A stretch of 64,000 nt of DNA from Pectobacterium wasabiae CFBP 3304 (GCF_001742185.1 NZ_CP015750.1:868001-932000), one strand, 5' to 3'; shown: positions 1 to 11,579, numbered from the stretch's first letter. Numbers and translations are program-made. Notes: generated by a model from the letters alone, not told the origin.

Positions 1-861
1 GGCACGGTACTCCGCCACACCGCCGACGTGACGTTCCATCGCAGATGTGGAACTCATGCCGTAGAACAACATCATTTTCTCACCGTTTTCTTCAACGATG
101 GTGCCTTCACATTCATCATGCCCTGCCAGCATGCCGCCCAACATAACGAAATCTGCACCGCCGCCGAATGCTTTTGCTACATCACCCGGCATAGCACAAC
201 CGCCATCACTTACGATTTGCCCACCAAGGCCATGTGCCGCATCGGCACATTCAATCACGGCGGAAAGCTGGGGGTAGCCTACACCCGTTTTAACGCGTGT
301 AGTGCAAACAGAACCGGGGCCAATGCCGACTTTCACGATATCTGCCCCAGAGAGAATGAGTTCTTCCACCATTTCGCCCGTCACGACGTTTCCCGCGCAG
401 ATAACCTTATCTGGGCAGGCCTCACGTGCTTTTTGCAGGAATGTCACAAAGTGTTCAGAATAGCCATTTGCTACATCGATGCAGATAAATTTCAGCTCCG
501 ACGACAGTGCCAGAATTTGCTTTAACTTGATGAAGTCAGCGTCAGATGTCCCGGTCGAAACCATAACATGACGTAATACCGATGCCGGTGCGCGTTGCAC
601 AAACTGAGACCAGTGTTCGACAGAGTAGTGTTTATGGACAGCCGTCAGAACATCAAAAGAGGCTAGGACTTCCGCCATACTAAACGTACCTACGGAATCC
701 ATATTGGCTGCGATAATCGGTACACCGGACCAGTTGCCTCCGGCGTGGAGAAAAGTGAATTGACGTTCTAATTCAACTTCGGAGCGGCTTTTCAGCGTCG
801 AACGCTTTGGCCGGATGAGAACGTCTTTAAAGCCTAACTTTAAATCTTCTTCAATACGCAT
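1..861 (-). CDS. guaC: GMP reductase, C-terminus cut by window edge
   Basis: NADPH-dependent reductive deamination of GMP to IMP in purine salvage, cytosolic. The minus-strand frame is open from the ATG at 861 to base 1, giving 287 residues of a family that is normally about 347 long, so the C-terminal part lies outside the window. The N-terminus [20 protein letters not shown] and the catalytic-cysteine loop [15 protein letters not shown] are typical of the IMPDH/GMPR family. The absence of a CBS insertion favours GuaC over GuaB. It is divergent from coaE, the same neighbour as in E. coli. Very sure. Confidence 0.96.
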   Translation of the reverse strand, partial: MRIEEDLKLGFKDVLIRPKRSTLKSRSEVELERQFTFLHAGGNWSGVPIIAANMDSVGTFSMAEVLASFDVLTAVHKHYSVEHWSQFVQRAPASVLRHVMVSTGTSDADFIKLKQILALSSELKFICIDVANGYSEHFVTFLQKAREACPDKVICAGNVVTGEMVEELILSGADIVKVGIGPGSVCTTRVKTGVGYPQLSAVIECADAAHGLGGQIVSDGGCAMPGDVAKAFGGGADFVMLGGMLAGHDECEGTIVEENGEKMMLFYGMSSTSAMERHVGGVAEYRA

Positions 862-1153
862 GAGGTTCGAGTTCCTGGTTAGTGACGGCAATATATTCAG
901 TATCACTACTGAGCATAATCGTGTTTGAAAAAATAATGCCCTTTACCAGTGACGTTATCATACGCAGGAATAATCCTGCGGCAAGACTGCGATTTTCACT
1001 TTATTTGGGATAAAATCAGAAAAATTTACCTATCGCCCAGCAGAGTGATAGTGTGAAGCAAACAGCGGTTTATGCCTGATCGGATTCGGGGGATGGGAAT
1101 GTACTCCTCACCCTTGAAGATAATCGAAATGTTAACTTTTCAGCACGAGTGCA
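862..1153. other. guaC-coaE divergent intergenic region
   Basis: About 290 bases separate the two divergent starts. The stretch is moderately AT-rich and should hold both promoters. I see no open frame and no convincing RNA gene. E. coli pilin-assembly genes (ppdD-hofBC) found near this point are not present between guaC and coaE here. Confidence 0.5.
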
Positions 1154-1780
1154 ATGACATACATCGTAGCCTTAACGGGCGGTATCGGCAGCGGGAAAAG
1201 CACCGTCGCCGATGAATTTGCCAAATTAGGGGCCACTATCGTTGACGCGGATATCATCGCGCGTCAGGTAGTCGAACCTGGGAAACCCGCACTGGATGCC
1301 ATCAGGCTCCGGTTTGGCGATGCTGTGCTCAATACCGATGGTTCATTAAACCGCGCCGCACTACGTCACCGAATCTTTTCCTCATCAGAGGAGAAACAGT
1401 GGCTGAATAATTTGCTCCATCCGTTGATCCATCAGGAAACACAGGCCCAGTTTCGTGCCATGTCCACACCGTATATTCTGTGGGTCGTCCCGTTACTGGT
1501 GGAGAATGGGTTGCAACAGCGAGCACAGCGTATTCTGGTCGTTGATGTAGACAGAGACACACAGCTTGAACGCACACTGGCCCGCGATAGCATCAGTCGG
1601 CAGCAAGCAGAAAACATACTGGCAGCACAGGTAACCCGAGAACAGCGCCTGGCTTATGCTGATGATATTATTGATAACAGTCGTTGCCCAAACGAACTAG
1701 CTCCACAGGTTGCGGCATTACACCGCCACTATTTGGATCTAGCCGCCTACGCAACCGACAGGATGACTAAGAATGAGTGA
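1154..1780 (+). CDS. coaE: Dephospho-CoA kinase
   Basis: Catalyses the last step of coenzyme A synthesis, phosphorylating the 3'-OH of dephospho-CoA. The 208-residue product is close to the usual length of about 206. It opens with the P-loop GGIGSGKST at residues 9-17 and carries the DAD motif near residue 32, both family hallmarks. It is the first gene of coaE-zapD-yacG; its stop overlaps the zapD start by 8 bases, which suggests translational coupling. Nothing odd is visible. Confidence 0.97.
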   Translation: MTYIVALTGGIGSGKSTVADEFAKLGATIVDADIIARQVVEPGKPALDAIRLRFGDAVLNTDGSLNRAALRHRIFSSSEEKQWLNNLLHPLIHQETQAQFRAMSTPYILWVVPLLVENGLQQRAQRILVVDVDRDTQLERTLARDSISRQQAENILAAQVTREQRLAYADDIIDNSRCPNELAPQVAALHRHYLDLAAYATDRMTKNE

Positions 1781-2525
1781 CGCCTCCTCAACCATTTTAT
1801 TTGAATATCCGCTGAACGAAAAAACGCGTACCTGGTTGCGTATCGAATCATTATTGCAGCAGTTGCATCAAAACCACTCCCTGACCGATATGGGGGGCGC
1901 ACTGACATTTTTTCGAGCCATCGCCGAGCTGCTTGATGTACTAGAACGTGGAGATGTGCGTACCGAGTTGCTGAAAGAACTGGAGCGCCAACAGCAAAAA
2001 TTGCTGCAATGGAGTGATGTGCCGGGCGTTGACATGGAGCGGATCCACACACTGCGACGCCAGTTGAAAGATCTGGCCGGCACACTGATGGCGGCACCGC
2101 GGATGGGGCAGTTCTTACGGGAAGATCGACTGATTGGCATGGTCCGCCAGCGACTCGGTATTCCCGGCGGGTGCTGCAGTTTCGACTTGCCGACACTACA
2201 TAGCTGGCTGCACCAGCCTCAGGAGCTGCGTGAGAAATTGGTTTATGGCTGGCTTAGCTCCTTGTCGCCGCTCAAACAAGCATTGGATATGATTCTGGAA
2301 CTGATCCGTCACTCCGGCACATTCCGCCCACAAACCAGCCTGAATGGCTTCTTTCAGGACAATGCCTCTGATGCAGACCTGCTACGTTTGCGTCTTGAAC
2401 AGGTACATCAACTCTATCCGCAAATATCCGGCCATAAGACACGCTATGCCATCCGTTTTCTACCATTGGATAGCGAAAACGGCCATATTCCCCCTCGTTT
2501 AACGTTTGAACTGGCCTGCTGTTAG
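1773..2525 (+). CDS. zapD: Cell division protein ZapD
   Basis: Cytosolic Z-ring associated protein (formerly YacF, DUF1342) that binds the FtsZ C-terminal tail and bundles protofilaments. The 250-residue length is near the E. coli 247, and the N-terminal [18 protein letters not shown] is the family's best conserved segment. It overlaps coaE upstream and is followed 56 bases later by yacG, as in E. coli. Its partner ftsZ lies about 6 kb away in the same window. Confidence 0.96.
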   Translation: MSDASSTILFEYPLNEKTRTWLRIESLLQQLHQNHSLTDMGGALTFFRAIAELLDVLERGDVRTELLKELERQQQKLLQWSDVPGVDMERIHTLRRQLKDLAGTLMAAPRMGQFLREDRLIGMVRQRLGIPGGCCSFDLPTLHSWLHQPQELREKLVYGWLSSLSPLKQALDMILELIRHSGTFRPQTSLNGFFQDNASDADLLRLRLEQVHQLYPQISGHKTRYAIRFLPLDSENGHIPPRLTFELACC

Positions 2526-2581
2526 ACACAGCCCCGATAAACGAAAACGCATTCAGCACCAAATAGAGTGAAAAGAATTTT

Positions 2582-2776
2582 ATGACAACAGAGATTACAA
2601 CGGTGAAGTGCCCCACCTGCAAGCAGGCGGTCATCTGGGATGAGAACAGCATCTATCGCCCATTTTGCAGCAAACGTTGTCAGCTCATCGATTTGGGTGA
2701 ATGGGCTGACGAAGAAAAACGCATTCCGAGTGATGATATGGTTTCTGATAGTGATGACTGGAGCGAAACGCGCTAA
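2582..2776 (+). CDS. yacG: DNA gyrase inhibitor YacG, zinc protein
   Basis: Small 64-residue zinc-binding protein that in E. coli binds GyrB and inhibits gyrase. Four cysteines are seen as CPTC near the N-terminus and CSKRC about 20 residues later, the expected Zn ribbon, followed by the conserved [15 protein letters not shown]. The acidic C-terminal tail is usual. It is the last gene of the coaE operon and converges on mutT after about 44 bases. Confidence 0.95.
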   Translation: MTTEITTVKCPTCKQAVIWDENSIYRPFCSKRCQLIDLGEWADEEKRIPSDDMVSDSDDWSETR

Positions 2777-2820
2777 CAGCCACGTTTCGCAGTAACATCT
2801 TTCAGACAGGCAAATCTAGA

Positions 2821-3216
2821 TTAAAGCGATTTCAGCCAGCGGATCATCTCCGCGTTCGCTGGCGGAAATTCCTCCTCGCGTAATTCTTCTACGCTCACCC
2901 AGCGAGATTCCTGACCTTCCCGGCCATAGGGTTCCCCCAGCCATGTTTCAACCAGAAAAAAATGAAGCGTGATGATTCTCTCCGGCGTAGAAAATGTTTT
3001 GTTATTTAGCGGCTGCGGTGCGCTAGCGTCGATACCCGTTTCTTCGAACAGTTCACGAATCAGCCCCTGCTCTGGCGTTTCGCCCGCTTCAATTTTACCG
3101 CCAGGAAATTCCCACATCCCTGCCATATGAACGCCATCAGGACGACGAGCAATGAAGTATTGCTGTTCCGCATTGCGGATGATTCCCACTGCGACGGATA
3201 ACTGTTTTTGCGTCAT
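2821..3216 (-). CDS. mutT: 8-oxo-dGTP diphosphatase MutT
   Basis: Nudix hydrolase that removes 8-oxo-dGTP from the nucleotide pool and so prevents A:T to C:G transversions. The Nudix box reads GGKIEAGETPEQGLIRELFE followed by ETGI, with the GxxxxxExxxxxxxRExxEE pattern intact apart from one substitution in the REL-FEE segment. I start at the ATG at 3216, which has AGGAA just upstream and gives 131 residues, matching E. coli; the frame stays open to 3279 but those extra residues do not look like the family. It lies downstream of secA on the same strand. Confidence 0.95.
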   Translation of the reverse strand: MTQKQLSVAVGIIRNAEQQYFIARRPDGVHMAGMWEFPGGKIEAGETPEQGLIRELFEETGIDASAPQPLNNKTFSTPERIITLHFFLVETWLGEPYGREGQESRWVSVEELREEEFPPANAEMIRWLKSL

Positions 3217-3241
3217 GACAATTCCTATCAAATGCTTACCA

Positions 3242-3268
3242 AGTAAAAGGCGGTCAATGACCGCCTTT
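3242..3268 (-). terminator. Terminator after secA
   Basis: A 10-bp perfect inverted repeat, AAAGGCGGTC and GACCGCCTTT with a 3-base loop, followed on the minus strand by TTTTACTT. It sits between the secA stop and the mutT start, so mutT may be expressed from its own promoter or by read-through. Confidence 0.7.
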
Positions 3269-3305
3269 GCACTTATCACCTATTACTCACTGGATTAGCA
3301 GCCCA

Positions 3306-6008
3306 TTATTTCTGTAAGCGACCGTGGCACTGCTTATATTTCTTGCCTGAGCCGCATGGGCAAGGATCGTTACGCCCAATTTTACGGTCTGCATGAGCGG
3401 GTGAACCGGTATTCAGGCTATCTTCTTCCTGATGGCTCAGTTGCTGCTGCCGCGCCAAACGTTCAGCTTCTTCACGGCGTTGCAGCTCCAACGCTTCGAT
3501 TTCTTCCGGCATTCTCACCTGGACTTTGCTCAGCGTGCTGATCACTTCATATTTCAGTGATTCCAACATCGCAGCAAACATAGAGAATGATTCACGCTTA
3601 TATTCTTGTTTCGGATCTTTCTGTGCATAGCCACGCAGATGGATGCCCTGACGCAGATAATCCATTGCCGCCAGATGCTCTTTCCACAATGAATCCAGCG
3701 TCTGCAACATCACACCTTTCTCGAAGTTGCGCATGACTTCATTGCCAACCACTTCTTCTTTGCGAGAATAAATTTCAAGCGCCTGCTGGAAAATACGCTC
3801 ACGCAGCGTTTCTTCATGCAGTTCAGGCTCTTTATCCAGCCATGCCTTGATCGGCATATCCAGATCGAAATCGTTCTTCAGGCGCTGTTCCAGTCCTTCC
3901 GCATCCCACATCTCTTCCAGAGACTGCGGCGGGATATAGCTGTCGATAGTCGCTTTAAACACATCCTCACGAATACTAGTGATGGTTTCGCTGATATCAG
4001 CGACGTCCAGCAGTTCGTTACGCTGCGTGTAGATCGCACGACGTTGGTCGCTCGCTACATCGTCGTATTCCAGCAGTTGTTTACGAATATCGAAGTTACG
4101 GCTTTCCACTTTACGCTGTGCGTTAGCAATCGCCTTGGTGACCCACGGGTGCTCAATGGCTTCACCCGGTTTCATACCCAGCTTACGCATCATGTTAGAA
4201 ACACGATCGGAGGCAAAAATACGCATCAGCGCATCTTCCATCGACAGATAGAAGCGTGATGAACCCGCATCCCCCTGACGGCCCGAACGGCCACGCAACT
4301 GGTTATCAATACGGCGAGATTCATGGCGCTCTGTACCGATAATGTGCAAACCACCCGCAGCCAGTACGGCATCATGACGCACTTTCCAAGCGGCTTTGAT
4401 TTCTGCAATTTGCCCGTCATCTGGATTCTCCAGATGCGCCACTTCTGTTTGCCAGCTACCGCCTAATACGATGTCCGTACCACGACCAGCCATGTTGGTT
4501 GCGATAGTGACAGCACCCGCCTGACCCGCCTGAGCAACGATATCGGCTTCCATGGCGTGGAACTTCGCATTCAACACATTGTGTTTAATGCCCGCTTTCT
4601 CCAGCGCCAGAGAAACCACTTCGGATTTTTCAATGGAGATCGTACCGACCAGAATCGGCTGGCCTTTTACGGAACGGTCTTTGATATCCTCAATAATGGC
4701 ATCGATTTTTTCCTGTTCGGTCATGTAGACCAGATCAGGCAAATCTTTACGGATCATCGGACGGTTGGTCGGCACCACAATCGTATCCAGCTTATAGATA
4801 GAGCTGAATTCGAACGCTTCGGTATCTGCCGTACCCGTCATACCTGCCAGTTTTTCGTACAGCCGAAAGTAGTTCTGGAAGGTAATGGAAGCCAACGTCT
4901 GGTTTTCATTCTGAATGGCCACCTTCTCTTTCGCTTCCACGGCCTGATGCAGACCATCGGACCAGCGACGTCCCTGCATGGTGCGCCCCGTGTGTTCGTC
5001 AACGATGATAACTTCACCGTCTTTCACAATGTAGTCCACATCGAGAGTAAACAGCACGTGCGCGCGCAGTGCGGCGGTCACATGGTGCATCAGCATAATG
5101 TTCGTCGGGGAGTACAGCGATTCTCCCTCTTCCATAATGCCTTCTTTCACCAGCAGTTCTTCCACCAGAACCAGACCGCGTTCGGTGAGGTTAACCTGGC
5201 GTGCTTTCTCATCAACAGAGAAGTGGCCTTCACCGTGGAAGGTGTCCGAATCTTCCTTCTCCTGACGGATCAGATGAGGGATAATTTTATTGACGCTGAT
5301 ATAAAGCTCAGAGCTGTCTTCAGCCGGACCAGAAATGATCAGCGGTGTACGTGCTTCATCGATCAAGATGGAGTCAACTTCATCCACCAGCGCGTAGTAC
5401 AGTTTGCGCTGTACGCGATCTTCCGGGCTGAATGCCATGTTGTCGCGCAGGTAGTCAAAGCCGTATTCGTTATTGGTCCCGTAGGTAATATCTGCGGCAT
5501 AGGCTTCACGCTTCGCCGGAGCAGGCATTCCTGGCAGGTTAATACCGACGCTCAGGCCAAGGAATTCAAATAGCGGACGGTTATTTTCGGCATCACGCTG
5601 TGCCAAATAATCGTTCACGGTAACCACGTGCACGCCACGGCCAGTCAACGCATTCAAGTACGCCGGTAAGGTTGCCGTCAGCGTTTTACCTTCACCAGTA
5701 CGCATCTCCGCAATGCACCGCTCGTTCAACACCATACCGCCAAGAAGCTGCACGTCGAAATGACGCATGCCAAATACACGCTTACTAGATTCACGCACCA
5801 CAGCGAAGGCTTCTGGCAGCAGGTTTTCCAGCGTTTCACCTTTCTCCAGACGAGCACGGAACTCCAGCGTTTTCGCTTGCAGTTCCTCATCTGAAAGTTT
5901 TTCCATTTCTGGCTCTAACCGACCAACAACATCAACATTTTTACGCATACGGCGTAGAGTACGATCGTTACGACTACCAAAAATTTTGGTTAGGATATTC
6001 ATGACCAT
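3306..6008 (-). CDS. secA: Preprotein translocase ATPase SecA
   Basis: Motor ATPase that drives unfolded preproteins through SecYEG at the inner membrane. About 900 residues, as in E. coli (901). Visible are the Walker A MRTGEGKT near residues 102-109, the DEVD Walker B near 209-212, the helicase motif [10 protein letters not shown], and the C-terminal zinc finger [15 protein letters not shown] start at the ATG at 6008 because [11 protein letters not shown] aligns residue for residue with the E. coli start; another in-frame ATG at 6002 is possible. It follows secM by 111 bases, so secretion-dependent control through SecM stalling is expected. Confidence 0.97.
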   Translation of the reverse strand: MVMNILTKIFGSRNDRTLRRMRKNVDVVGRLEPEMEKLSDEELQAKTLEFRARLEKGETLENLLPEAFAVVRESSKRVFGMRHFDVQLLGGMVLNERCIAEMRTGEGKTLTATLPAYLNALTGRGVHVVTVNDYLAQRDAENNRPLFEFLGLSVGINLPGMPAPAKREAYAADITYGTNNEYGFDYLRDNMAFSPEDRVQRKLYYALVDEVDSILIDEARTPLIISGPAEDSSELYISVNKIIPHLIRQEKEDSDTFHGEGHFSVDEKARQVNLTERGLVLVEELLVKEGIMEEGESLYSPTNIMLMHHVTAALRAHVLFTLDVDYIVKDGEVIIVDEHTGRTMQGRRWSDGLHQAVEAKEKVAIQNENQTLASITFQNYFRLYEKLAGMTGTADTEAFEFSSIYKLDTIVVPTNRPMIRKDLPDLVYMTEQEKIDAIIEDIKDRSVKGQPILVGTISIEKSEVVSLALEKAGIKHNVLNAKFHAMEADIVAQAGQAGAVTIATNMAGRGTDIVLGGSWQTEVAHLENPDDGQIAEIKAAWKVRHDAVLAAGGLHIIGTERHESRRIDNQLRGRSGRQGDAGSSRFYLSMEDALMRIFASDRVSNMMRKLGMKPGEAIEHPWVTKAIANAQRKVESRNFDIRKQLLEYDDVASDQRRAIYTQRNELLDVADISETITSIREDVFKATIDSYIPPQSLEEMWDAEGLEQRLKNDFDLDMPIKAWLDKEPELHEETLRERIFQQALEIYSRKEEVVGNEVMRNFEKGVMLQTLDSLWKEHLAAMDYLRQGIHLRGYAQKDPKQEYKRESFSMFAAMLESLKYEVISTLSKVQVRMPEEIEALELQRREEAERLARQQQLSHQEEDSLNTGSPAHADRKIGRNDPCPCGSGKKYKQCHGRLQK

Positions 6009-6119
6009 AATAATTTTAATCTCACAAGTGCCACGTATCCAGTGGCAACACAACATCGAAAACCTGAGAAACTCAGAGAAAACGGAATAAATTTCTTCCG
6101 CTAATTATCCATTACACGT

Positions 6120-6635
6120 TCAACTGAGAAGAGAGGGTCCTGCACGGATGCCGCGAATTTGGGCAAGCCAAATACCGATTTGATGATGTGCCTGAGGATA
6201 AAAAGTGACTCGCCCAGCATGGGGGGAGATCACAAAGGGATACTGGGAATCCTGCGTCAGCAGCGCATTTAGCGTATCCAGCAAAACCAGAGAATGCGGT
6301 TCCAGCTCGTCAGCCTGCTGGGCATTGACCGTCTGTGGCGTCGTCAATGCAAAAGAAAGGTGACGGATGACAGTACGAATCGCATGCTGATGCCAGTAAT
6401 CAACGCTGTAGGACGAGCGTCGATGTGCTTCTTTCAGCGCCACCAGATCGGTAAGGCTCAGCGATACGTTATTTTGGCGACTAACACTGGAACTTGAATT
6501 AGGGAGTGAGGCAATATCCTGTGAGTCGTTCAGGCTTGTCGGCAGACCAAGACTCGCCGCGACCATCCCTAATAAGAGATGCGGCCAGAAATAACGTCTG
6601 CCAAATTGTCGCCAACGATTTAGAATACCAATCAC
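6120..6635 (-). CDS. secM: Secretion monitor SecM with variant arrest motif
   Basis: Exported leader protein whose translational arrest exposes the secA ribosome-binding site when secretion is slow. 171 residues from a GTG at 6635, chosen because GGTGG lies 9 bases upstream and the start then matches E. coli (GILNRWRQFG against GILTRWRQFG); an ATG at 6644 leaves no room for that site. The conserved core YSVDYWHQHAIRTVIRHLSF is present. The arrest motif reads HxxxxWLxxxxGIRAGP: GIRAGP and the Trp are kept, but the usual Phe is His and the usual Ile is Leu. Confidence 0.94.
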   Translation of the reverse strand: MIGILNRWRQFGRRYFWPHLLLGMVAASLGLPTSLNDSQDIASLPNSSSSVSRQNNVSLSLTDLVALKEAHRRSSYSVDYWHQHAIRTVIRHLSFALTTPQTVNAQQADELEPHSLVLLDTLNALLTQDSQYPFVISPHAGRVTFYPQAHHQIGIWLAQIRGIRAGPSLLS

Positions 6636-6661
6636 GAGTAACATCCACCGGAGCCAGGTCT

Positions 6662-7189
6662 ATGCGTGATAGCCGCCCACAATCACTGGAATTTCTGTTT
6701 GATAGCGCATCCATGTCGGGTAAAGGCCCGCTACAAGATGTGCAACAGCGCGCTATCGCCTTATTAAAACTCAACCGTGCCGTCCGCGGATTACTGCCTG
6801 CACCGTTGCACCCATGGTGCCGCGTCGCTAATTACCGACAAGGCTTACTGATACTGGAAACCGCCAACGCCAGTTGGCTGATGCGGTTACGTTACGAACA
6901 ACCTGCGCTGCTCTCTGCATTACGCGCACAAATACTACCATCATTGGCTTCAATCGACATCAGGATTAATCCAACGCTTGCCGCAAAAGGGCATGAAATC
7001 GTGAAAAATAGTAGCATTTCAGTAACGGAGAGTGCCGACAGCAAACCGTTGCGTCAGTTGAGTGAGCAAAGCGCGGAAACATTGAGGACGTTAGCAGGCA
7101 ACAGCCCGGAAAAACTTAGAAAGATATTAGAACGACTGGCTTCGCTGGCCGGAGAGAGTACCAGTAAAACCAGTCGTAATAAGAAGTGA
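6662..7189 (+). CDS. DUF721 protein, DciA-type helicase loader family
   Basis: 175 residues from the ATG at 6662, with GGAG 8 bases upstream. The N-terminal half (LLKLNRAVRGLLPAPLHPWC, then ANASWLMRLRYEQPALLSAL) is the DUF721/DciA fold, a KH-like domain that in many bacteria loads the replicative helicase DnaB. The C-terminal third is a charged linker ending in SRNKK. E. coli K-12 relies on DnaC instead, so the role in an enteric is uncertain. The start lies only 26 bases from the divergent secM start. Family call fairly sure; function inferred. Confidence 0.8.
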   Translation: MRDSRPQSLEFLFDSASMSGKGPLQDVQQRAIALLKLNRAVRGLLPAPLHPWCRVANYRQGLLILETANASWLMRLRYEQPALLSALRAQILPSLASIDIRINPTLAAKGHEIVKNSSISVTESADSKPLRQLSEQSAETLRTLAGNSPEKLRKILERLASLAGESTSKTSRNKK

Positions 7190-7201
7190 CGACTTCAGGC
7201 G

Positions 7202-8152
<951 letters not shown>

Positions 8153-8223
8153 CTAGTATAGACCAGGCTCGGTGGCACAGTTTAGCACAAAGAGCGGAGA
8201 TTCCAACGTTATCTGGCAGCAAA

Positions 8224-9375
8224 TTAGTCTGCCTGCTTACGCAGAAACGCCGGGATATCCAGATAGTCTGGCTCTTTATTTGTCTGCGGATTCTGGTCGT
8301 TAACCACTTTAGCAGCCGGTTTTTCCTGCGCCAGCGGCGTCATACCGTGTTGCTGGTAACGATGATCCATCACAGGCTGGCTGGCCTGCTTGTTCGTCAC
8401 CAGAGTAATCTCAGGACGTTTGTCCATGCCGATACCCGTCGCAACAACCGTCACACGCAGTTCATCATTCATTTCTGGGTCAAGCGACGTACCAATCACC
8501 ACAGTCGCATTGTCAGATGCAAATGCACGGATAGTGTTACCTACCGTCTCGAACTCATCCAGACGCAGGTCAAAGCCCGCCGTGATGTTGACCAACACGC
8601 CACGCGCGCCGGACAGATCGATATCTTCCAACAGTGGGCTGGAGATCGCCATTTCAGCCGCTTCTTCTGCACGGTCTTCACCGCGTGCAACGCCGGAGCC
8701 CATCATGGCATAACCCATTTCGGACATCACGGTACGCACGTCTGCAAAGTCGACGTTCATCAGGCCTGGACGCGTGATCAGCTCGGCAATACCCTGTACT
8801 GCGCCTTTCAGTACGTCATTTGCTGCACCAAATGCATCCAGCAGGGAAATACCACGCCCCAGTACTTTCAGCAGCTTATCGTTTGGAATGGTGATCAGCG
8901 AATCAACGTGCTTAGACAGCTCGGCGATACCTTGCTCCGCAAACGCCATACGCTTTTTGCCTTCAAAGTTGAAAGGCTTGGTCACCACAGCGACGGTCAG
9001 AATACCCAGGTCTTTGGCTACTTCAGCCACAACCGGTGCAGCGCCGGTCCCTGTACCACCGCCCATACCTGCGGCGATAAACACCATGTCCGCGCCTTCC
9101 AGCGCTGAACGCAGTGCTTCACGATCTTCTTCAGCCGAATTACGGCCAACTTCCGGGTTAGCGCCTGCACCCAGACCTTTTGTGATACCGCTACCGATCT
9201 GAATCGTCTGGCCAACCGCTGTTTTACGTAATGCCTGCGCATCCGTGTTGACCGCAAAGAACTCAACGCCTTCGATGCGCTCGCGCACCATGTGTTCGAC
9301 GGCATTACCACCGCCGCCACCGACGCCGATGACTTTAATCACCGCGTCGTTGGTTAATTCCATTGGTTCAAACAT
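8224..9375 (-). CDS. ftsZ: Cell division GTPase FtsZ
   Basis: Tubulin homologue that polymerises into the cytokinetic Z-ring. 383 residues, as in E. coli. The tubulin signature [11 protein letters not shown] lies near residues 104-114, the T7-loop region [15 protein letters not shown] follows, and the conserved C-terminal peptide [14 protein letters not shown] that binds FtsA, ZipA and ZapD is intact. A variable glutamine-rich linker precedes it. It ends the dcw cluster, 68 bases after ftsA. Confidence 0.99.
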   Translation of the reverse strand: MFEPMELTNDAVIKVIGVGGGGGNAVEHMVRERIEGVEFFAVNTDAQALRKTAVGQTIQIGSGITKGLGAGANPEVGRNSAEEDREALRSALEGADMVFIAAGMGGGTGTGAAPVVAEVAKDLGILTVAVVTKPFNFEGKKRMAFAEQGIAELSKHVDSLITIPNDKLLKVLGRGISLLDAFGAANDVLKGAVQGIAELITRPGLMNVDFADVRTVMSEMGYAMMGSGVARGEDRAEEAAEMAISSPLLEDIDLSGARGVLVNITAGFDLRLDEFETVGNTIRAFASDNATVVIGTSLDPEMNDELRVTVVATGIGMDKRPEITLVTNKQASQPVMDHRYQQHGMTPLAQEKPAAKVVNDQNPQTNKEPDYLDIPAFLRKQAD

Positions 9376-9443
9376 AATTTCTCTCCGTTTGTGCCTGTAA
9401 CTGCGAGATCATAAAACTGTGCCAGGTGATCTCTTTGATAAAA

Positions 9444-10700
9444 TTAAAATTCTTTCCTCAACCAGCTATTGATTCTCTTGAACCAGTTGCTCACTGAGGC
9501 ACGTTTTTCGACTTCATGCTCACCACCCAGGTGAGATTCTTTTCCGTAATGCAGTAACCCAACCGCCGTTGAGTAATAAGGCTCTTGGGCGTAATCCGTC
9601 AGCCCTGTTATATTCATTGGTTGTCCAATACGCACCTGTGTATGGAACACACGCTGCGCACAAGCCGCCAGACCGTCTATTTGCGCGGCACCGCCCGTCA
9701 GCACAATCCCTGCCGCCAGATGGTGTTTCACGCCCTGTTGACGCAACTGCTCCTGCAACTGTAAAAGTTCATCGTTCACCAAGTTCAACAGCTCGGTGTA
9801 ACGTGGTTCAATCACTTCCGCCAGTGTCTGTCTTTGCAGACTGCGGGGTGGACGTCCTCCAACACTCGGAACCTCCACATTCTCATCTTTGCCGACGATC
9901 GCGCCTAATGCACAGCCATGGCGCACCTTAATCGCTTCGGCATCCGTCGGCGGCGTGCCAAATGCGTAGGCAATATCGCTCGTAACTACATTGCCTGCAT
10001 AAGGAATCACTTTCGTGTGTCGCAATGCACCACCGGTATAGACCGCGATATCCATTGTGCCGCCACCGATATCAACGACGCACACGCCCAGTTCACGCTC
10101 GTCTTCTGTCAGAACCGCATAGCTGGAAGCCAGCCCCGCAAAAATCAGTTGGTCGACTTTTAAACCACAGCGTTCAACGGCTTTAACAATATTCTTCGCC
10201 ATATCGTTATGGCAGGTTATCAGGTGGACTTTCGCCTGCATACGCACGCCGGATAAGCCCACTGGGTTTTTAATCCCTTCCTGATAATCGATCGCATATT
10301 CTTGCGGAATTACATGGAGAACGCGGTGTTCATCGCGCACGCGCACCGATTTAGCGGTGTGCACCACGCTTTCTACGTCTTCCTGCGTCACCTCTTCTTC
10401 TGAAATAGGCACCATTCCTATTTCATTCTGGCAACTGATGTGTTTTCCCGATAGCGCCAGATACACAGAAGAAATCTGACAGTCTGCCATTAACTCCGCT
10501 TGATCAATCGCGCGTTGAACACACTTAACGACCGATTCCAGATCGTTTACGCCGCCTTTATCCATTCCGCGTGACGGACAACTGCCTACGCCAATAATAT
10601 TGACCATGCCATCGGGCAGGACTTCCCCTACCAGCGCAGCCACTTTTGCTGTACCGATTTCCAGCCCAACTACCAGTTTTCTGTCTGTCGACTTGATCAT
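9444..10700 (-). CDS. ftsA: Cell division protein FtsA
   Basis: Actin-like ATPase that tethers FtsZ filaments to the membrane and recruits later divisome proteins. 418 residues (E. coli 420). Phosphate-binding motifs VGLEIGTAKVAALVGE (N-terminal) and VVDIGGGTMDIAVY (central) are present, and the C-terminal amphipathic membrane helix reads NWFKRINSWLRKEF. Its ATG overlaps a TGA that closes the frame of the former ftsQ tail (see ftsQ), the usual enteric arrangement. Confidence 0.98.
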   Translation of the reverse strand: MIKSTDRKLVVGLEIGTAKVAALVGEVLPDGMVNIIGVGSCPSRGMDKGGVNDLESVVKCVQRAIDQAELMADCQISSVYLALSGKHISCQNEIGMVPISEEEVTQEDVESVVHTAKSVRVRDEHRVLHVIPQEYAIDYQEGIKNPVGLSGVRMQAKVHLITCHNDMAKNIVKAVERCGLKVDQLIFAGLASSYAVLTEDERELGVCVVDIGGGTMDIAVYTGGALRHTKVIPYAGNVVTSDIAYAFGTPPTDAEAIKVRHGCALGAIVGKDENVEVPSVGGRPPRSLQRQTLAEVIEPRYTELLNLVNDELLQLQEQLRQQGVKHHLAAGIVLTGGAAQIDGLAACAQRVFHTQVRIGQPMNITGLTDYAQEPYYSTAVGLLHYGKESHLGGEHEVEKRASVSNWFKRINSWLRKEF

Positions 10701-10800
10701 TGTTGTTTAGCCTGTGCCTGTTTCTGGTTACTGTTCTGTTGCTGATCAATGTCTTATTGCTGACCAACTCGTTGCCGATCAACATGTTGTTGATCAAGCA
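10697..10800 (-). repeat. Imperfect short repeats across the ftsQ end
   Basis: A stretch of near-repeated units built on GATCAACA/GACCAAC/GATCAATG covers the last codons of ftsQ and the bases between it and ftsA. It encodes the low-complexity Gln/Asp/Arg tail ([13 protein letters not shown]). Such tracts are prone to slippage, which could explain how the in-frame TAA arose. Confidence 0.6.
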
Positions 10801-11578
10801 AAGCTGGAGCCCAACCTATCGCGGCCCCGCTGTCGTATCGCAAATCTACATGGCTAATACGTTTGTTCTCGCTCTGAGCCTGCCGCTGCAACAGCGGATA
10901 CAGCTCGATAAAGCGTTGCAGACGTTTAGCCCTATCGTCCCGCCCCAATTCGAGGCGAGTATCATCGTCTAATCCCAGTTGCCACGAATGCCGCGCACTC
11001 ATCGCTACCGTTTTTAACGTAAACTTTCCGGCGGCTAGCGTCTGACTCATGATGCGATAGCCTTCCAATACTTCTGTTTCACTGCCTTCTGGGCCATATA
11101 GCAACGGCATCTTACGGTTACCAACGCGTTCGGCGGGGACAGTGAACGAATTTCCTTCCGCATCAACCAGTAGCTGATCATTCCAACGCGCTACCGGCAC
11201 ATATTCAACCAGATGAATCTTTAATTCGTCCGGCCACTGCTTACGCACGCTGGCCTGTTTGATCCATGATAGACGTTCGATCTGCTGCTGGATCACGTTC
11301 ACATCCTGTGTCATGAACGTTCCCGGCGACCCCAACGACAAAATCGCCTGACGAATATCGTCATTGGTGGTGTACTGCCTTTCCCCTGTCACTGCCATAC
11401 GAGAGAGCGGCAGGCGGCTGGCGTCTTTCATCCACCCCACCACAATCCAGCTTCCCCAGACGATCGTCCCTATCACCATCAGCAGGAAAATGATTCCTGC
11501 CAATTGGCCTCCATTACTGCGACGTGTTCCTTTCGGTTCAGGCTCTCGTCCGCGTGTATTCAGCGCTGCCTGCGACAT
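10754..11578 (-). CDS. ftsQ: Cell division protein FtsQ, shortened C-terminus
   Basis: Bitopic divisome protein that links FtsA-stage proteins to FtsBL and FtsWI. 274 residues from the ATG at 11578. It has a short cytoplasmic tail, one membrane segment ([20 protein letters not shown]), then the periplasmic POTRA domain ([20 protein letters not shown]) and the beta domain. The frame ends at TAA 10754-10756, yet continues in phase for 18 more codons rich in Gln and Asn to a TGA overlapping the ftsA ATG. That extension resembles the Gln-rich C-terminus of E. coli FtsQ. The tail DNA is made of imperfect TTGCTGATCAACA-like repeats. ddlB stops 1 base upstream. Confidence 0.95.
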   Translation of the reverse strand: MSQAALNTRGREPEPKGTRRSNGGQLAGIIFLLMVIGTIVWGSWIVVGWMKDASRLPLSRMAVTGERQYTTNDDIRQAILSLGSPGTFMTQDVNVIQQQIERLSWIKQASVRKQWPDELKIHLVEYVPVARWNDQLLVDAEGNSFTVPAERVGNRKMPLLYGPEGSETEVLEGYRIMSQTLAAGKFTLKTVAMSARHSWQLGLDDDTRLELGRDDRAKRLQRFIELYPLLQRQAQSENKRISHVDLRYDSGAAIGWAPALLDQQHVDRQRVGQQ

Positions 11579-11579
11579 A

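Noticed and set aside
28..525. Plus-strand open frame of 165 codons at the left edge
   Set aside because: It is antisense to guaC, whose minus-strand frame is continuous with clear family motifs; the plus product has no recognisable features.
4557..5573. 338-codon plus-strand frame inside secA
   Set aside because: Long antisense frame caused by codon bias in the well-conserved secA gene; composition is typical of an antisense shadow (rich in His, Phe, Arg).
8347..9108. 253-codon plus-strand frame inside ftsZ
   Set aside because: Antisense shadow of ftsZ, no ribosome-binding site and no family resemblance.
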